Positions 8,891-17,256 of a stretch of DNA of 64,000 bases are shown here, piece by piece. The notes below the pieces were generated by a model, which was not told where the DNA came from, made no database searches, and saw nothing but the letters and a program-made list of their open reading frames with translations. The position numbers and the translations under genes were made by a program. The first letter of the stretch is position 1; every line of letters begins with the position of its first letter. Source of the DNA: Paenibacillus sp. CF384 (lineage in GTDB: Bacteria; Bacillota; Bacilli; Paenibacillales; Paenibacillaceae); NCBI RefSeq assembly GCF_900106745.1, contig NZ_FNNV01000002.1:1-64000 (forward strand), in the 5' to 3' direction.

Positions 8891-8923
8891 AAAACCCGAA
8901 ATCGGAGAAACTCCGATTTCGGG
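8891..8923 (-). terminator. Terminator after the alpha-mannosidase
   Basis: A 13-bp perfect stem (8895-8907 with 8911-8923) with a 3-base loop, followed by Us on the minus strand. It separates the mannosidase transcript from the phosphodiester glycosidase gene. Confidence 0.88.
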
Positions 8924-8944
8924 CTACCTTTTTTCCATGCAGCT

Positions 8945-11419
8945 TTAATCCTCTTCCATGAGCGATGCTTCCGTAATCGTCCCCTCACTTACAGAAACAC
9001 GGAAGGTCTTCACCTCAAACGCTGCAAGCACAACCTTGCAAGTGATGCCAAGCATCGGAATCTCCACTTCCGTCTCTCGTGGATTTCCGGTTGGCTCGAA
9101 CAGGCGAAGCACATAATCATCACTGCGTTCCATTTGCTTGAAGGCTCCCAGTTGAACGACATCATCCTTCAATATTACAAGCGGCTTTACTTTCTCTCCG
9201 CGGCCGGATGGGAAGAAAGACAACGCGTACGGTGCCTCATTACGCTGAACCGCCTCACGATCGATCGCGTCAAGGCGCTCATTCGCAGCACCGCCGTTCA
9301 GCCAGTATGTAAACTCCCGTTCCCCTTGATCAATGCGCGGAGAGAAACGATCCTGCACAATAAGCGGGCGATCCATAATCGGGTGAGTCGTGTATCCTGG
9401 GCTGCGCAGCAGCGTTGGACGAATGGCGCCATCTCTGAAGTCTGAACCATAGGTCCCATTATTAATTAAGGTCAAGGCAGCCTGCTGCTGTGCCGAATGA
9501 GCAGCGGTCCACTTCTGCGCCACGGCTTCTTGTCCTGTCGTATCCAGCGACTGCACACCATACACCGTTTGACCGATATACTCAGCATCCGAGAACATCG
9601 TTGGAATGGACAGCTTCAGCATCTTGTCCTTTTCATTCCAGAACACCCGTACATGCACTTCAAGCTCGCTGCCGTGTTTAGGGAGTTTGTACGTAAGAAC
9701 CAGCCGGGAATTCTGATAAGCAAGAACAGCCTCCACTACGGTGCGCACAGCTCCGTCTTCGACAACCCGAACGGATGGCAGCAATGCATGGCGCAAGCCG
9801 GAGAAATCAGAGCCTGCTCCCTTATCCATCAGTTGAAACGAACCGATATCCGGCTCAAACCGGTTCGTATCCATCCGCCATGGATCCTCATTATCAGCAA
9901 CAACGATCGGCTGGAATGCACGTTCCTTTACGTACGAAACACCATCCACCAGATAAGCATCAAGCAAGCCTGTACTTGTATTGATAACAGCTTCCATTCG
10001 ACCGTTCGAGAATCGAATGGCTTGCTTGTCGACTTCAAGCTGCGGCTGAGGTTTGGCAGGGAGCATCTCTATCCGGCAATCGAAGCGATTCATCGAAGAT
10101 GGCGCGAGCTCCGCATAGAACACGGCACGTTTCCGCCAATCCAGATTAATATTGCTGTGCTCCTTCTCGGGCTGAGAAGGAATTCTCTTGCCGTCTTGAT
10201 AGACGACAGGCATCGAGAATTCGTCCTTCCAGTTCTGATCCGCCAGCATAAACTCGCAAGCAAACACACCGTTTACCGGGAATGGATGCGGGTTATAGAT
10301 AAGAATCGGATATTCGCCTTCCTCTGCCTTCGGTTGTCCGGCTGCTAATGCGAAGAAGGCTCTCGCCTTCAGCCTCGAGACGATTTCCAGCCCATGTCCG
10401 AGCAGACGAAGGGATGCATCCTCGGCAGGCTGTACCGACGAGCCTGGCAATATATCATGGAATTGAGCAGTGAGCAGATCATAGGTTGCCTGCTGCAATT
10501 CCTCTCTTGGGTAGGTCAGTTTGCCGGCAATTGCCGCTGCGGAGAGCATTCTCTCCGTTACATAGAGCTCATTCTCGAGCAAACGATGCTTCTGCTTAAT
10601 TCGAATGATGGACGTATAACAACCGACAAACCTCGGATTCAAATCATTCGTATGGCACGGCAATTCTGCCGCCTGATCAGCCAGCTCTGCAAAATAGTGC
10701 TCCGGTGATGAATGTACGATTTGAACATCGCTCCGCGCTTCCATCAGCTTGCCGATTTCGTCTAAATCGATGCGGGAAGGGCCGCCTCCATGATTGCCAA
10801 CCCCCCATAACATCAGGCCAAGCGGCTTGCCTTCATGAGTGCTAAGCCAGTTCTCGATGGACTTACGCGCTTGGCCCATAAGGGTATTATAGAAATAGGT
10901 CTGGTGAGCCATCACCTCGGAACCGTCAAATCCAATCCATCTAAACTCCCGCTCCGGGCCAACCGTATGATCATCGGGACGCATAAACAGATAAGAATCG
11001 TAACCGGCTTTGCGCATGAGCTGCACTAAACCGCGGGAATGTCCGAAAGAATCGAAGTTGATTGCCGTAGTCGGCCTTGCGCCGAATTTCTCTGAGAAAT
11101 AAACTCTGCCATGCAGCATCTGCCTCACGATCGATTCCCCTGAAGGCATATTACAGTCCGGCTGAAGATACCATCCGCCCATGATGTTCCACTTGCCTAA
11201 GCGTACCAGTTCTTGAATTTCCTCGAACAATTCAGGCTCATATTCCTCAATCCATTTGTAGAGAATCGCTTCATTATGATTGAACACATACCCATCGTAT
11301 TCCCTGCAAAATTCAGCGGCGGCGCGGAACGTAGACACTGCGGCGGCAGCCCCCTCTTCCCACTCCCACTGCCATACGGGATCCAAATGCGCATTGCTTA
11401 GCAAGTGAAGCTTGGCCAT
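8945..11419 (-). CDS. Alpha-mannosidase, glycoside hydrolase family 38
   Basis: An 824-residue cytoplasmic retaining alpha-mannosidase. The zinc-binding start of GH38 is clear (SNAHLDPVWQWEWEEG, residues 8-23), as is the nucleophile region NFDSFGHSRG. The middle three-helix part carries FHDILPGSSV, and the C-terminal beta-domains are present. It probably trims alpha-mannosides taken up from outside. No signal peptide is seen. The start follows GGGAGGATG. An inverted repeat TTTGTT-AGA-AACAAA at 11452-11466, about 35 bases before the start codon, may be an operator. The gene stands alone between two terminators and is not clearly part of the arabinoside cluster. Confidence 0.94.
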   Translation of the reverse strand: MAKLHLLSNAHLDPVWQWEWEEGAAAAVSTFRAAAEFCREYDGYVFNHNEAILYKWIEEYEPELFEEIQELVRLGKWNIMGGWYLQPDCNMPSGESIVRQMLHGRVYFSEKFGARPTTAINFDSFGHSRGLVQLMRKAGYDSYLFMRPDDHTVGPEREFRWIGFDGSEVMAHQTYFYNTLMGQARKSIENWLSTHEGKPLGLMLWGVGNHGGGPSRIDLDEIGKLMEARSDVQIVHSSPEHYFAELADQAAELPCHTNDLNPRFVGCYTSIIRIKQKHRLLENELYVTERMLSAAAIAGKLTYPREELQQATYDLLTAQFHDILPGSSVQPAEDASLRLLGHGLEIVSRLKARAFFALAAGQPKAEEGEYPILIYNPHPFPVNGVFACEFMLADQNWKDEFSMPVVYQDGKRIPSQPEKEHSNINLDWRKRAVFYAELAPSSMNRFDCRIEMLPAKPQPQLEVDKQAIRFSNGRMEAVINTSTGLLDAYLVDGVSYVKERAFQPIVVADNEDPWRMDTNRFEPDIGSFQLMDKGAGSDFSGLRHALLPSVRVVEDGAVRTVVEAVLAYQNSRLVLTYKLPKHGSELEVHVRVFWNEKDKMLKLSIPTMFSDAEYIGQTVYGVQSLDTTGQEAVAQKWTAAHSAQQQAALTLINNGTYGSDFRDGAIRPTLLRSPGYTTHPIMDRPLIVQDRFSPRIDQGEREFTYWLNGGAANERLDAIDREAVQRNEAPYALSFFPSGRGEKVKPLVILKDDVVQLGAFKQMERSDDYVLRLFEPTGNPRETEVEIPMLGITCKVVLAAFEVKTFRVSVSEGTITEASLMEED

Positions 11420-11518
11420 CCGTTCATCCTCCCAGATCGATCGTACCGATGTTTGTTAGAAACAAATTATGTTCCTTTCAAACTTACGATACCTTACAAT
11501 GGCAAAGTTGTATATAAC

Positions 11519-11560
11519 AAAAAAACAATCCTATGGCTGCTATCAGCCATATAGGATTGT
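11519..11560 (-). terminator. Terminator after the WrbA-like gene
   Basis: A 14-bp stem with a two-base bulge (11526-11539 with 11544-11559), followed by seven U on the minus strand. Confidence 0.85.
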
Positions 11561-11590
11561 TTGTTCTTCATTCCATTTCATTGTACATGC

Positions 11591-12256
11591 TTATTGTGCT
11601 GCAAATCCGCTCTTTAACGCTCTGGCTACCGCCACATTACGTTTGACTTGATGTTCAGCAGCAGCGCGAACGTCTTCCTTCATTGCACCGTCTTGATCTA
11701 CGGTTACGCTCGTGCCATAAGGATTTCCTCCGGCAACATATACGGATGGATCCGTAAATCCGGGAGCGACCACGATCGCACCCCAGTGGTACATGGAAGT
11801 GTACAGCTGAAGAATGGTTTGTTCTTGTCCACCATGCGGATTCTGAGCAGAAGTCATGGCACTCACGACTTTATTCACTGTTTTCCCATGGAACCATAGT
11901 CCGCCGGTTGTATCGAGGAACTGTTTCATTTGGGCCGGAAGATTACCGAATCGAGTGGGCATACTGAAGATAATAACATCCGCCCATTCCACGTCGTCAA
12001 GCGAAACAGTCGGAACATCTTTAGTTGCCTCAAGATGACTTTTCCAAGCTGGGTTCGTATCAATAACCGACTGAGGCGCTGTTTCCGGTACTTTTACAAT
12101 TCTCACATCTGCTCCGGCTTGACGGCCACCTTCAGCTGCCCATTGCGCTAATTGATAGTTCGTTCCATTTGAACTGTAATAAATAATGGCTACATTTACT
12201 TTTGATGATGTCATTGGTGTGGTCCCCTTATTGAATAATTTTTGCAAAAAACTCAT
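11591..12256 (-). CDS. wrbA: NAD(P)H:quinone oxidoreductase, WrbA type
   Basis: Flavodoxin-fold FMN enzyme of 221 residues that reduces quinones by two electrons. The FMN phosphate loop is YYSSNGTN, and later motifs include SMPTRFGN and the glycine-rich TTGGLWFHGK; the YHWGAIVVAPGF segment is also typical of WrbA. Two starts are plausible: ATG 12256 has a strong GGAGGG 8 bases upstream and is chosen; ATG 12214 would remove about 14 residues and is also preceded by an AAGGGG site. It lies 48 bases after a second quinone/flavin reductase gene on the same strand, so they probably form a small stress operon. Confidence 0.9.
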   Translation of the reverse strand: MSFLQKLFNKGTTPMTSSKVNVAIIYYSSNGTNYQLAQWAAEGGRQAGADVRIVKVPETAPQSVIDTNPAWKSHLEATKDVPTVSLDDVEWADVIIFSMPTRFGNLPAQMKQFLDTTGGLWFHGKTVNKVVSAMTSAQNPHGGQEQTILQLYTSMYHWGAIVVAPGFTDPSVYVAGGNPYGTSVTVDQDGAMKEDVRAAAEHQVKRNVAVARALKSGFAAQ

Positions 12257-12304
12257 TGTATTATCCCTCCAGATTACATTCATAATTTACTATCTGAGTT
12301 GCAA

Positions 12305-12841
12305 TTATCGCTGAGCAGGCTTCACTGTTCTAAGATAATGCACATAATCAATGCTGCTCTGAGCTAACCGTTCATTCGTTACGTCAGAGGTATCATTCAG
12401 CGAGAAGTGAGGCAGGTAAGTAGCACTGATAAATTCGGTAAGCGCCTCTATCGGACGCAGGATTTCTTCCAAGGTAAAGCGATTGAACCCTGTTGGTTGG
12501 AATGACTCGGTCGTGCCATAAGTGGAAATAGCTACGCCGATTTCTTTCCCTGTCGTTTTGGTAGCATTGGGTCCATAAGCCCAGTTATACAGCAATACTT
12601 TATCGAACCATTTCTTCAATAGCGGCGGCGAGCTGTACCAGTACAGGGGATATTGAAAAATAATCCGATCATGGTCTTCAATCAATTTCTGCTCCCTCGG
12701 AACGTCGATATTCTCGTCGGGATATTCCTTATATAACTCATGAATCGTAATATCACCTTCATCTCGAACGGCCTTCAACCAAGCTTTATTCCAGTTGGAT
12801 GCTTCAATGTTCGGATGAGTAACGATGATTAAGGTTTTCAT
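12305..12841 (-). CDS. NAD(P)H-dependent oxidoreductase, flavodoxin-like
   Basis: A 178-residue flavodoxin-like reductase of the KefF/YwrO/MdaB group. It starts MKTLIIVTHPN, has the conserved FQYPLYWYSSPPLLKKWFD (FMN/quinone site) and a GKEIGVAISTYG strand. These enzymes reduce quinones or electrophiles with NAD(P)H. The ATG at 12841 follows AAGGAGATG. It is first in a two-gene operon with the WrbA-like gene. Upstream lie a candidate promoter (13063-13091) and repeated CTATCT/AGATAG half sites (12886-12904 and 13066-13083), pointing to a MarR/HxlR-type redox repressor that is not encoded in the window. Confidence 0.88.
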   Translation of the reverse strand: MKTLIIVTHPNIEASNWNKAWLKAVRDEGDITIHELYKEYPDENIDVPREQKLIEDHDRIIFQYPLYWYSSPPLLKKWFDKVLLYNWAYGPNATKTTGKEIGVAISTYGTTESFQPTGFNRFTLEEILRPIEALTEFISATYLPHFSLNDTSDVTNERLAQSSIDYVHYLRTVKPAQR

Positions 12842-12885
12842 TAATGGTTCATCTCCTTGTTGGGTTTGTGTTTCTACCTATTGAA

Positions 12886-12904
12886 AGATAGTTAAAGTAG
12901 ATAG
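12886..12904. promoter_or_regulatory. Candidate repressor site O2
   Basis: Two AGATAG half sites in direct orientation separated by 7 bases, about 50 bases upstream of the reductase start codon. On the minus strand it shares CTATCTACT with the inverted site in the promoter at 13066-13083. Confidence 0.4.
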
Positions 12905-12915
12905 AAGTGGATATT

Positions 12916-13007
12916 CCAGATGCCCGCATAAGCATCCGCATAATACTAACAGAGTGCCCGATGCCGGCAACACTAACCACAATCCCAGATGCCCGCACAA
13001 GCAACCG
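12916..13007. repeat. Direct repeat of about 23 bp, 69 bp apart
   Basis: CCAGATGCCCGCA.AAGCA.CCG occurs at 12916 and again at 12985, with a weaker related copy near 12957. It is non-coding and lies in the long leader of the reductase operon. Confidence 0.6.
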
Positions 13008-13062
13008 AGTTATAATCACTATCTTCTCCGTTTTATTTCATATTGCCTTGTCCATGTTTGCT

Positions 13063-13091
13063 ATTCTATCTTTTAGTAGATAGTCTGTCAA
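13063..13091 (-). promoter_or_regulatory. Promoter of the reductase operon with internal operator
   Basis: -35 TTGACA (13086-13091), 17-base spacer, -10 TAGAAT (13063-13068), minus strand. An inverted repeat CTATCT-N6-AGATAG (13066-13083) fills the spacer, a good position for a repressor. The predicted leader to the first gene is about 215 bases. Confidence 0.6.
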
Positions 13092-13168
13092 CATCCAAAT
13101 CTTCTCATTCGGATGGCAAAGGAACCGTTTGTTCCGGAAGTGGAGTCGAAGTTGATAGGGACCGGCAT

Positions 13169-13359
13169 TTGTTGCATAAAAGGTAACATTTTCGCCGTAT
13201 CAGCTTCCTAGCTCCACATATGTTGCACGATATGCAACATTTCCATTGAAATCGGGCTACCCAGGGCTAAATTGAGATAAAATGTTGCATAAATTGCAAC
13301 ACTTTCACGCTTCACATAGCATACCTACAGAAATGTTGCAGGTTATGCAACATTTCACG
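13169..13359. repeat. Four dispersed TGTTGCA palindromes
   Basis: Four imperfect palindromes of 20-24 bp, built from TGTTGCA ... TGCAACA followed by a T-rich CATTTC or CACTTTC, at about 13169-13193, 13220-13243, 13281-13308 and 13332-13359. Spacing is about 50-62 bp and the sequences between them are unrelated. The first copy has a degenerate right arm. No ORF covers them. Confidence 0.75.
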
Positions 13360-13371
13360 ATCATATGAAAA

Positions 13372-13414
13372 AAAGCAATCCACTCAGCTGACTCAGCCCA
13401 AGTAGAATTGCTTT
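13372..13414 (-). terminator. Terminator after the GH127 gene
   Basis: Stem AAAGCAAT/ATTGCTTT with an imperfect inner stem, followed by U residues on the minus strand. It ends the sugar-catabolic cluster. Confidence 0.75.
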
Positions 13415-13426
13415 CCTTCACCTATA

Positions 13427-15268
13427 CTATGAACGATAAAGCCGAGTTTCGTCTGTTTTCTCCGGCAGCCATACTTTCATTTGGCCGGCATCCCGATTAT
13501 CCCACGCATAATAAGGAATCGCCTTGAAGTTTTGATCACCGCTCGGTTCTTCGGCGTATACGGCTACGACCCCTTGCAGCAGCTCCGGCTCATATACGGT
13601 ACGGAACCGAGTAGCGGCTGTTACGCGTAGTGCGTCATAGCTTGCATTATCGATCTCTTCTATACAATACACGAGCGGACCGCGCTGCAGCGCGACTTTC
13701 CCCTCATTGGCCAGGACTAGCGGATGCGAGTAAACGCGCTCGATCTGCATTGTCAGCTCAAGCGTAATTTCGTCTCCCGGCTTCCATTCGCGTTGCAAAC
13801 GAACATAGCCTTTCACGATTTGGGCATCAGCGACTTCCAGACCTCCGACCGACAACCTGTAGGATTTGCACCATGCCGGGATACGCAGTTGAATGCCGTA
13901 TGCTCCTGCTTCTCCTTCTTCCACGCGCAGTTTGATTCGACCATTCCATGGATACTCCGTTACTTGACGCAGCGTAATTTCCCCAGCCTGCAAGGAAAGT
14001 CGGCCGGTTCCTTCCACGAATTGATTGACGATGATGTCGTTGCCTCGGGTCGCATAAACATAGCCGCCAATGGACGGAATGAACCGAGCAATCTGCGTCG
14101 GACAGCAAGAGCAGTCGTACCATGGTACTCGGTGATGTGTCCCGTCTGACTCCAATGGATTGACATAGAAGAACTTATCGCCGGACAAGGAGACGCCGGC
14201 AATCGAACCGTTATACATCGCCCGCTCCACGATGTCTGCGTATTTCGAATCCCCATGCAATAAATTCATCCGATGGTTCCACATCACCATCCCGATCGAT
14301 GCGCATGTCTCGCAATAGGCGCTGTCGTTAGGCAAATCATAATCTGCCGTAAACCCTTCATTATGTCGAGAAGGGCCAATGCCGCCTGTTACATACATAT
14401 TCCGGTCGACGACATTAGACCAAATACGATTCAGTGCCTCTATGTAACCTTGATCACCGCTCAGCATGGCAGCGTCCGTCATCCCTGCATACATGTACAT
14501 CGCACGTACGGCATGACCGGTTACACTCGATATATCCCGTACAGGTACGTCATCCTGCGAATAAGCGGCACCCCAATCTGAACGATCCCAACTATAGCCG
14601 ACGCCATGGCCGTGACCGCGTTCCTCCAGCAGCCAATAAGCCAGTTTCCAGTAACGCTCTTCCCCTGTTTCGACGTACAATTTAACAAGGGCCAGCTCGA
14701 TTTCCTGGTGACCCGGAACCCAGTGGCGCTTGCCCGGTCCAAACAAAGAATCGATATGATCCGCTACACGAATGGCTACATCAAGAAACAATCTTTTGCC
14801 AGTGGCCTGTTTATAAGCAATCGCTGCTTCGATCATATGACCGGCACAGTACTCCTCATGCTTATTCATGTCGGTCCATTTCTTCTCCGGTTCGGCAAGT
14901 GTAAAGTAGGTTTGCAAATAACCGTCCTCTTGCTGCGCCGCAGCGATGAGCTCGATAATTCGGTCAGCTTGCGCTTCCATCTCCTCATCGTGCTCAATCA
15001 ATAGGGAATAAGCGATTCCTTCCAACACCTTGTAGACATCGGAATCATTATAGAAAATCCCCACAAAGCCGCCTTCCTCAAGGCCTCCGGCTTTGGCGAA
15101 ATTCGATATTCGGCCTGTTGCCTCGCACTGGGCCAGACATGCTGTAATCGTCGATTTCTGTGTCGCCTTAATCCGACTGCTCCAGAAACGATCCTCGATG
15201 GAAACGTTCGTGAACGGAATTGCTGTCAACGTTTGGTACGGTAACGCTAATTCTTTCAGTACTGTCAT
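13427..15268 (-). CDS. Beta-L-arabinofuranosidase, GH127
   Basis: A 613-residue enzyme of glycoside hydrolase family 127. The zinc/cysteine active site known from HypBA1 is intact: the E-x-C pair in DSAYCETCASIG and the cysteine pair in YDCSCCPTQIARF, where the first Cys is the nucleophile in the characterised enzyme. The (alpha/alpha)6 barrel regions (EEYCAGHMIEAA, VPGHQEIELALVKLY) and the beta-domain follow. There is no signal peptide, so it acts on imported arabinosides. It is the last gene of the cluster, 67 bases after a permease gene. The ATG at 15268 follows AAGGAG at 11 bases. Substrate specificity beyond the family is inference. Confidence 0.93.
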   Translation of the reverse strand: MTVLKELALPYQTLTAIPFTNVSIEDRFWSSRIKATQKSTITACLAQCEATGRISNFAKAGGLEEGGFVGIFYNDSDVYKVLEGIAYSLLIEHDEEMEAQADRIIELIAAAQQEDGYLQTYFTLAEPEKKWTDMNKHEEYCAGHMIEAAIAYKQATGKRLFLDVAIRVADHIDSLFGPGKRHWVPGHQEIELALVKLYVETGEERYWKLAYWLLEERGHGHGVGYSWDRSDWGAAYSQDDVPVRDISSVTGHAVRAMYMYAGMTDAAMLSGDQGYIEALNRIWSNVVDRNMYVTGGIGPSRHNEGFTADYDLPNDSAYCETCASIGMVMWNHRMNLLHGDSKYADIVERAMYNGSIAGVSLSGDKFFYVNPLESDGTHHRVPWYDCSCCPTQIARFIPSIGGYVYATRGNDIIVNQFVEGTGRLSLQAGEITLRQVTEYPWNGRIKLRVEEGEAGAYGIQLRIPAWCKSYRLSVGGLEVADAQIVKGYVRLQREWKPGDEITLELTMQIERVYSHPLVLANEGKVALQRGPLVYCIEEIDNASYDALRVTAATRFRTVYEPELLQGVVAVYAEEPSGDQNFKAIPYYAWDNRDAGQMKVWLPEKTDETRLYRS

Positions 15269-15335
15269 ACCGGCTACGACTCCTTCGATTCAGGTAGTGG
15301 AATTGGTTAGCGAGGGATTCATGCCGGCTATTCGA

Positions 15336-16202
15336 CTAGCCCTTCATCCCCGTCAATGAGATCCCTTGTACAAAGTAGCGCTGCGTAAACAAGAAAACGA
15401 GCAGCACTGGGAAAATAACGAGCAGCGACGCGCCCATCTGAAGCGGCCAATTCGTAGTATATTGGTTGCGGAATACAGACAATCCCACCTCGAGCGTACG
15501 CATCTCAACCGTATTCGTGACGAGCATCGGCCACAAGAAATCGGTCCAGACGCCCATGAACGTAAACACCGACAATGTGGCAATTGCCGGCTGCGACAAA
15601 GGGAGAATGATGTTCCAGTAAATCCGGAACTCACTGCAGCCATCGATTCGCGCCGCATCCTCGGTTTCCTTGGGCAGGCTGTGGAAGAACTGCTTCAGCA
15701 GGAAGATTCCATATGCACTGCTGAGGAAAGGGATAATCTGAGCTGCATAGGTGTCCAACCAGTGGAATTTATAAATCATGACATAAGTCGGGATCGTCGT
15801 GACCTGCGACGGAATCATCATGGTCGCGAGGAACAGGACAAAGATTGCGTTGCTTCCTTTAAACGGCAGCCTTGCGAAGGCGTAGGCAGCCAGTGAACAG
15901 AATATCACCTGCCCGATAACAACACTCATCGTTACGAAGACTGTATTGTAGAGAAACCGCAAGAACGGTGCCGCTTTGAAAATGCTCATGTAGTTCTCGA
16001 ACAACCAACTGCTCGGAATGAATTTCGGCGGAAACTCGAACACGGAATATTCCGGTTTCAACGAAGTGGAAATCATCCATAGAAACGGAACCAGCATCGT
16101 TAAACTGACGATTCCCAGTACGACGTACGTGAAGATGTCTGCGAACAGCTGCCCTGGTTTTGCTATTTTGCTGCTATTACCCGTACTTGTTATCGTGGCC
16201 AT
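15336..16202 (-). CDS. Carbohydrate ABC transporter permease, MalG type
   Basis: A 288-residue inner-membrane permease of the CUT1 family with six predicted membrane segments. The EAA loop that contacts the ATPase is visible as DAARIDGCSEFRIYWNIILPLSQPA. It pairs with the permease encoded 21 bases upstream and with the solute-binding lipoprotein. The ribosome site GGAGG lies 8 bases before the ATG at 16202. No ATPase gene is in the cluster, so a shared MsmX-like ATPase is likely. Confidence 0.95.
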   Translation of the reverse strand: MATITSTGNSSKIAKPGQLFADIFTYVVLGIVSLTMLVPFLWMISTSLKPEYSVFEFPPKFIPSSWLFENYMSIFKAAPFLRFLYNTVFVTMSVVIGQVIFCSLAAYAFARLPFKGSNAIFVLFLATMMIPSQVTTIPTYVMIYKFHWLDTYAAQIIPFLSSAYGIFLLKQFFHSLPKETEDAARIDGCSEFRIYWNIILPLSQPAIATLSVFTFMGVWTDFLWPMLVTNTVEMRTLEVGLSVFRNQYTTNWPLQMGASLLVIFPVLLVFLFTQRYFVQGISLTGMKG

Positions 16203-16223
16203 CGGTTTATCCTCCCTCCCGGC

Positions 16224-17174
16224 TTAATGCTCATAATTGAATTTCTTCATGAATTTCACTTGAATGATCGTAATGATGAAAATAATCGAGAATAGCAGCC
16301 ATGATTGTGCGGATGCGTACCCCATATTAAATACCCGGAAAGCTTGCTCATAAATGTGATACACCACCACATCTGTCGAGCCAACCGGCCCGCCTTCTGT
16401 CAGCATGTAGATAACCGTAAACGCCTGGAATGAGCCGATTATGGTCGTCACTGTGAGGAAGAAGACCGTCGGCATGAGCAGCGGAAGCGTGATTGACCAG
16501 AAAATCCGCCATTTATTCGCTCCGTCGATACGTGCCGCTTCGTATAAATGCTCAGGAATGCCCTGCAATCCGGCCAGGAAGATGATCATCTGATAGCCGA
16601 TCCCTTTCCAGACGGTCACAATAATAACGGCAATCATCGCCCATTTGGGATCCATCAACCATTTGGGACCATCAATACCAATCTTTCCTAGCAAATAATT
16701 AAACAGCCCGAACTCCGGCTGTAATATCCATTGCCATACCATCGCGATTGCTACCGTCGAGGACACAACCGGCAGGAAGAAGAACGAACGAAACCAATAC
16801 ACGCCTTTCATTTTGCGATTCAGCACAAGCGCTACGAGTAGAGAGACTGCAATTCCCGTAGGAACACTTCCGAATACAAAATAAAACGTATTGACCATCG
16901 CATGCCAGAAGTCACTATCATGGTACATCTTGATATAGTTTTTCAGCCCAACGAATGGTTTCGCCGGCTTCAGAATGCTCCACTTGTGGAAGCTGAGATA
17001 GAGAGAGAATAGAATCGGAATTAATGTAAATACGGCGAGATGAATAAAGGCAGGCAAGATGAACAAATAACCGATAGGCTTATCGTCGCCTACTGCATGT
17101 CCCCTCAGTTTCTTCCAAAAGCTTGGTTTAGCCAGCTTCTCAGACGGCACATACGATTGGGAGGCCGATTCCAC
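16224..17174 (-). CDS. Sugar ABC transporter permease, MalF type
   Basis: A 316-residue CUT1 permease. The EAA loop reads YEAARIDGANKWRIFWSITLPLL. A cytoplasmic N-terminus is followed by six membrane helices. The GTG at 17174 is preferred because AAGGAGG lies 7 bases before it. The frame is open to a TTG at 17231, but that region forms the stem-loop at 17209-17239 and has no suitably spaced ribosome site. It follows the binding-protein gene by about 80 bases and precedes its partner permease by 21. Confidence 0.92.
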   Translation of the reverse strand: MESASQSYVPSEKLAKPSFWKKLRGHAVGDDKPIGYLFILPAFIHLAVFTLIPILFSLYLSFHKWSILKPAKPFVGLKNYIKMYHDSDFWHAMVNTFYFVFGSVPTGIAVSLLVALVLNRKMKGVYWFRSFFFLPVVSSTVAIAMVWQWILQPEFGLFNYLLGKIGIDGPKWLMDPKWAMIAVIIVTVWKGIGYQMIIFLAGLQGIPEHLYEAARIDGANKWRIFWSITLPLLMPTVFFLTVTTIIGSFQAFTVIYMLTEGGPVGSTDVVVYHIYEQAFRVFNMGYASAQSWLLFSIIFIITIIQVKFMKKFNYEH

Positions 17175-17208
17175 TGCTGTTTCCTCCTTCTTAGCCGCAT
17201 AACAGAAA

Positions 17209-17239
17209 TCGGGGGAGCGGAATTTCTCCAATCCCCCGA
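17209..17239 (-). other. Intercistronic stem-loop between binding protein and permease
   Basis: An 8-bp GC-rich stem (TCGGGGGA/TCCCCCGA, 17209-17216 with 17232-17239) between the binding-protein and permease genes. In many ABC operons such a hairpin protects the upstream message or partially terminates, so that binding protein is made in excess; here this role is inferred. Confidence 0.65.
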
Positions 17240-17256
17240 CCTGCGCAGCTTATAAG

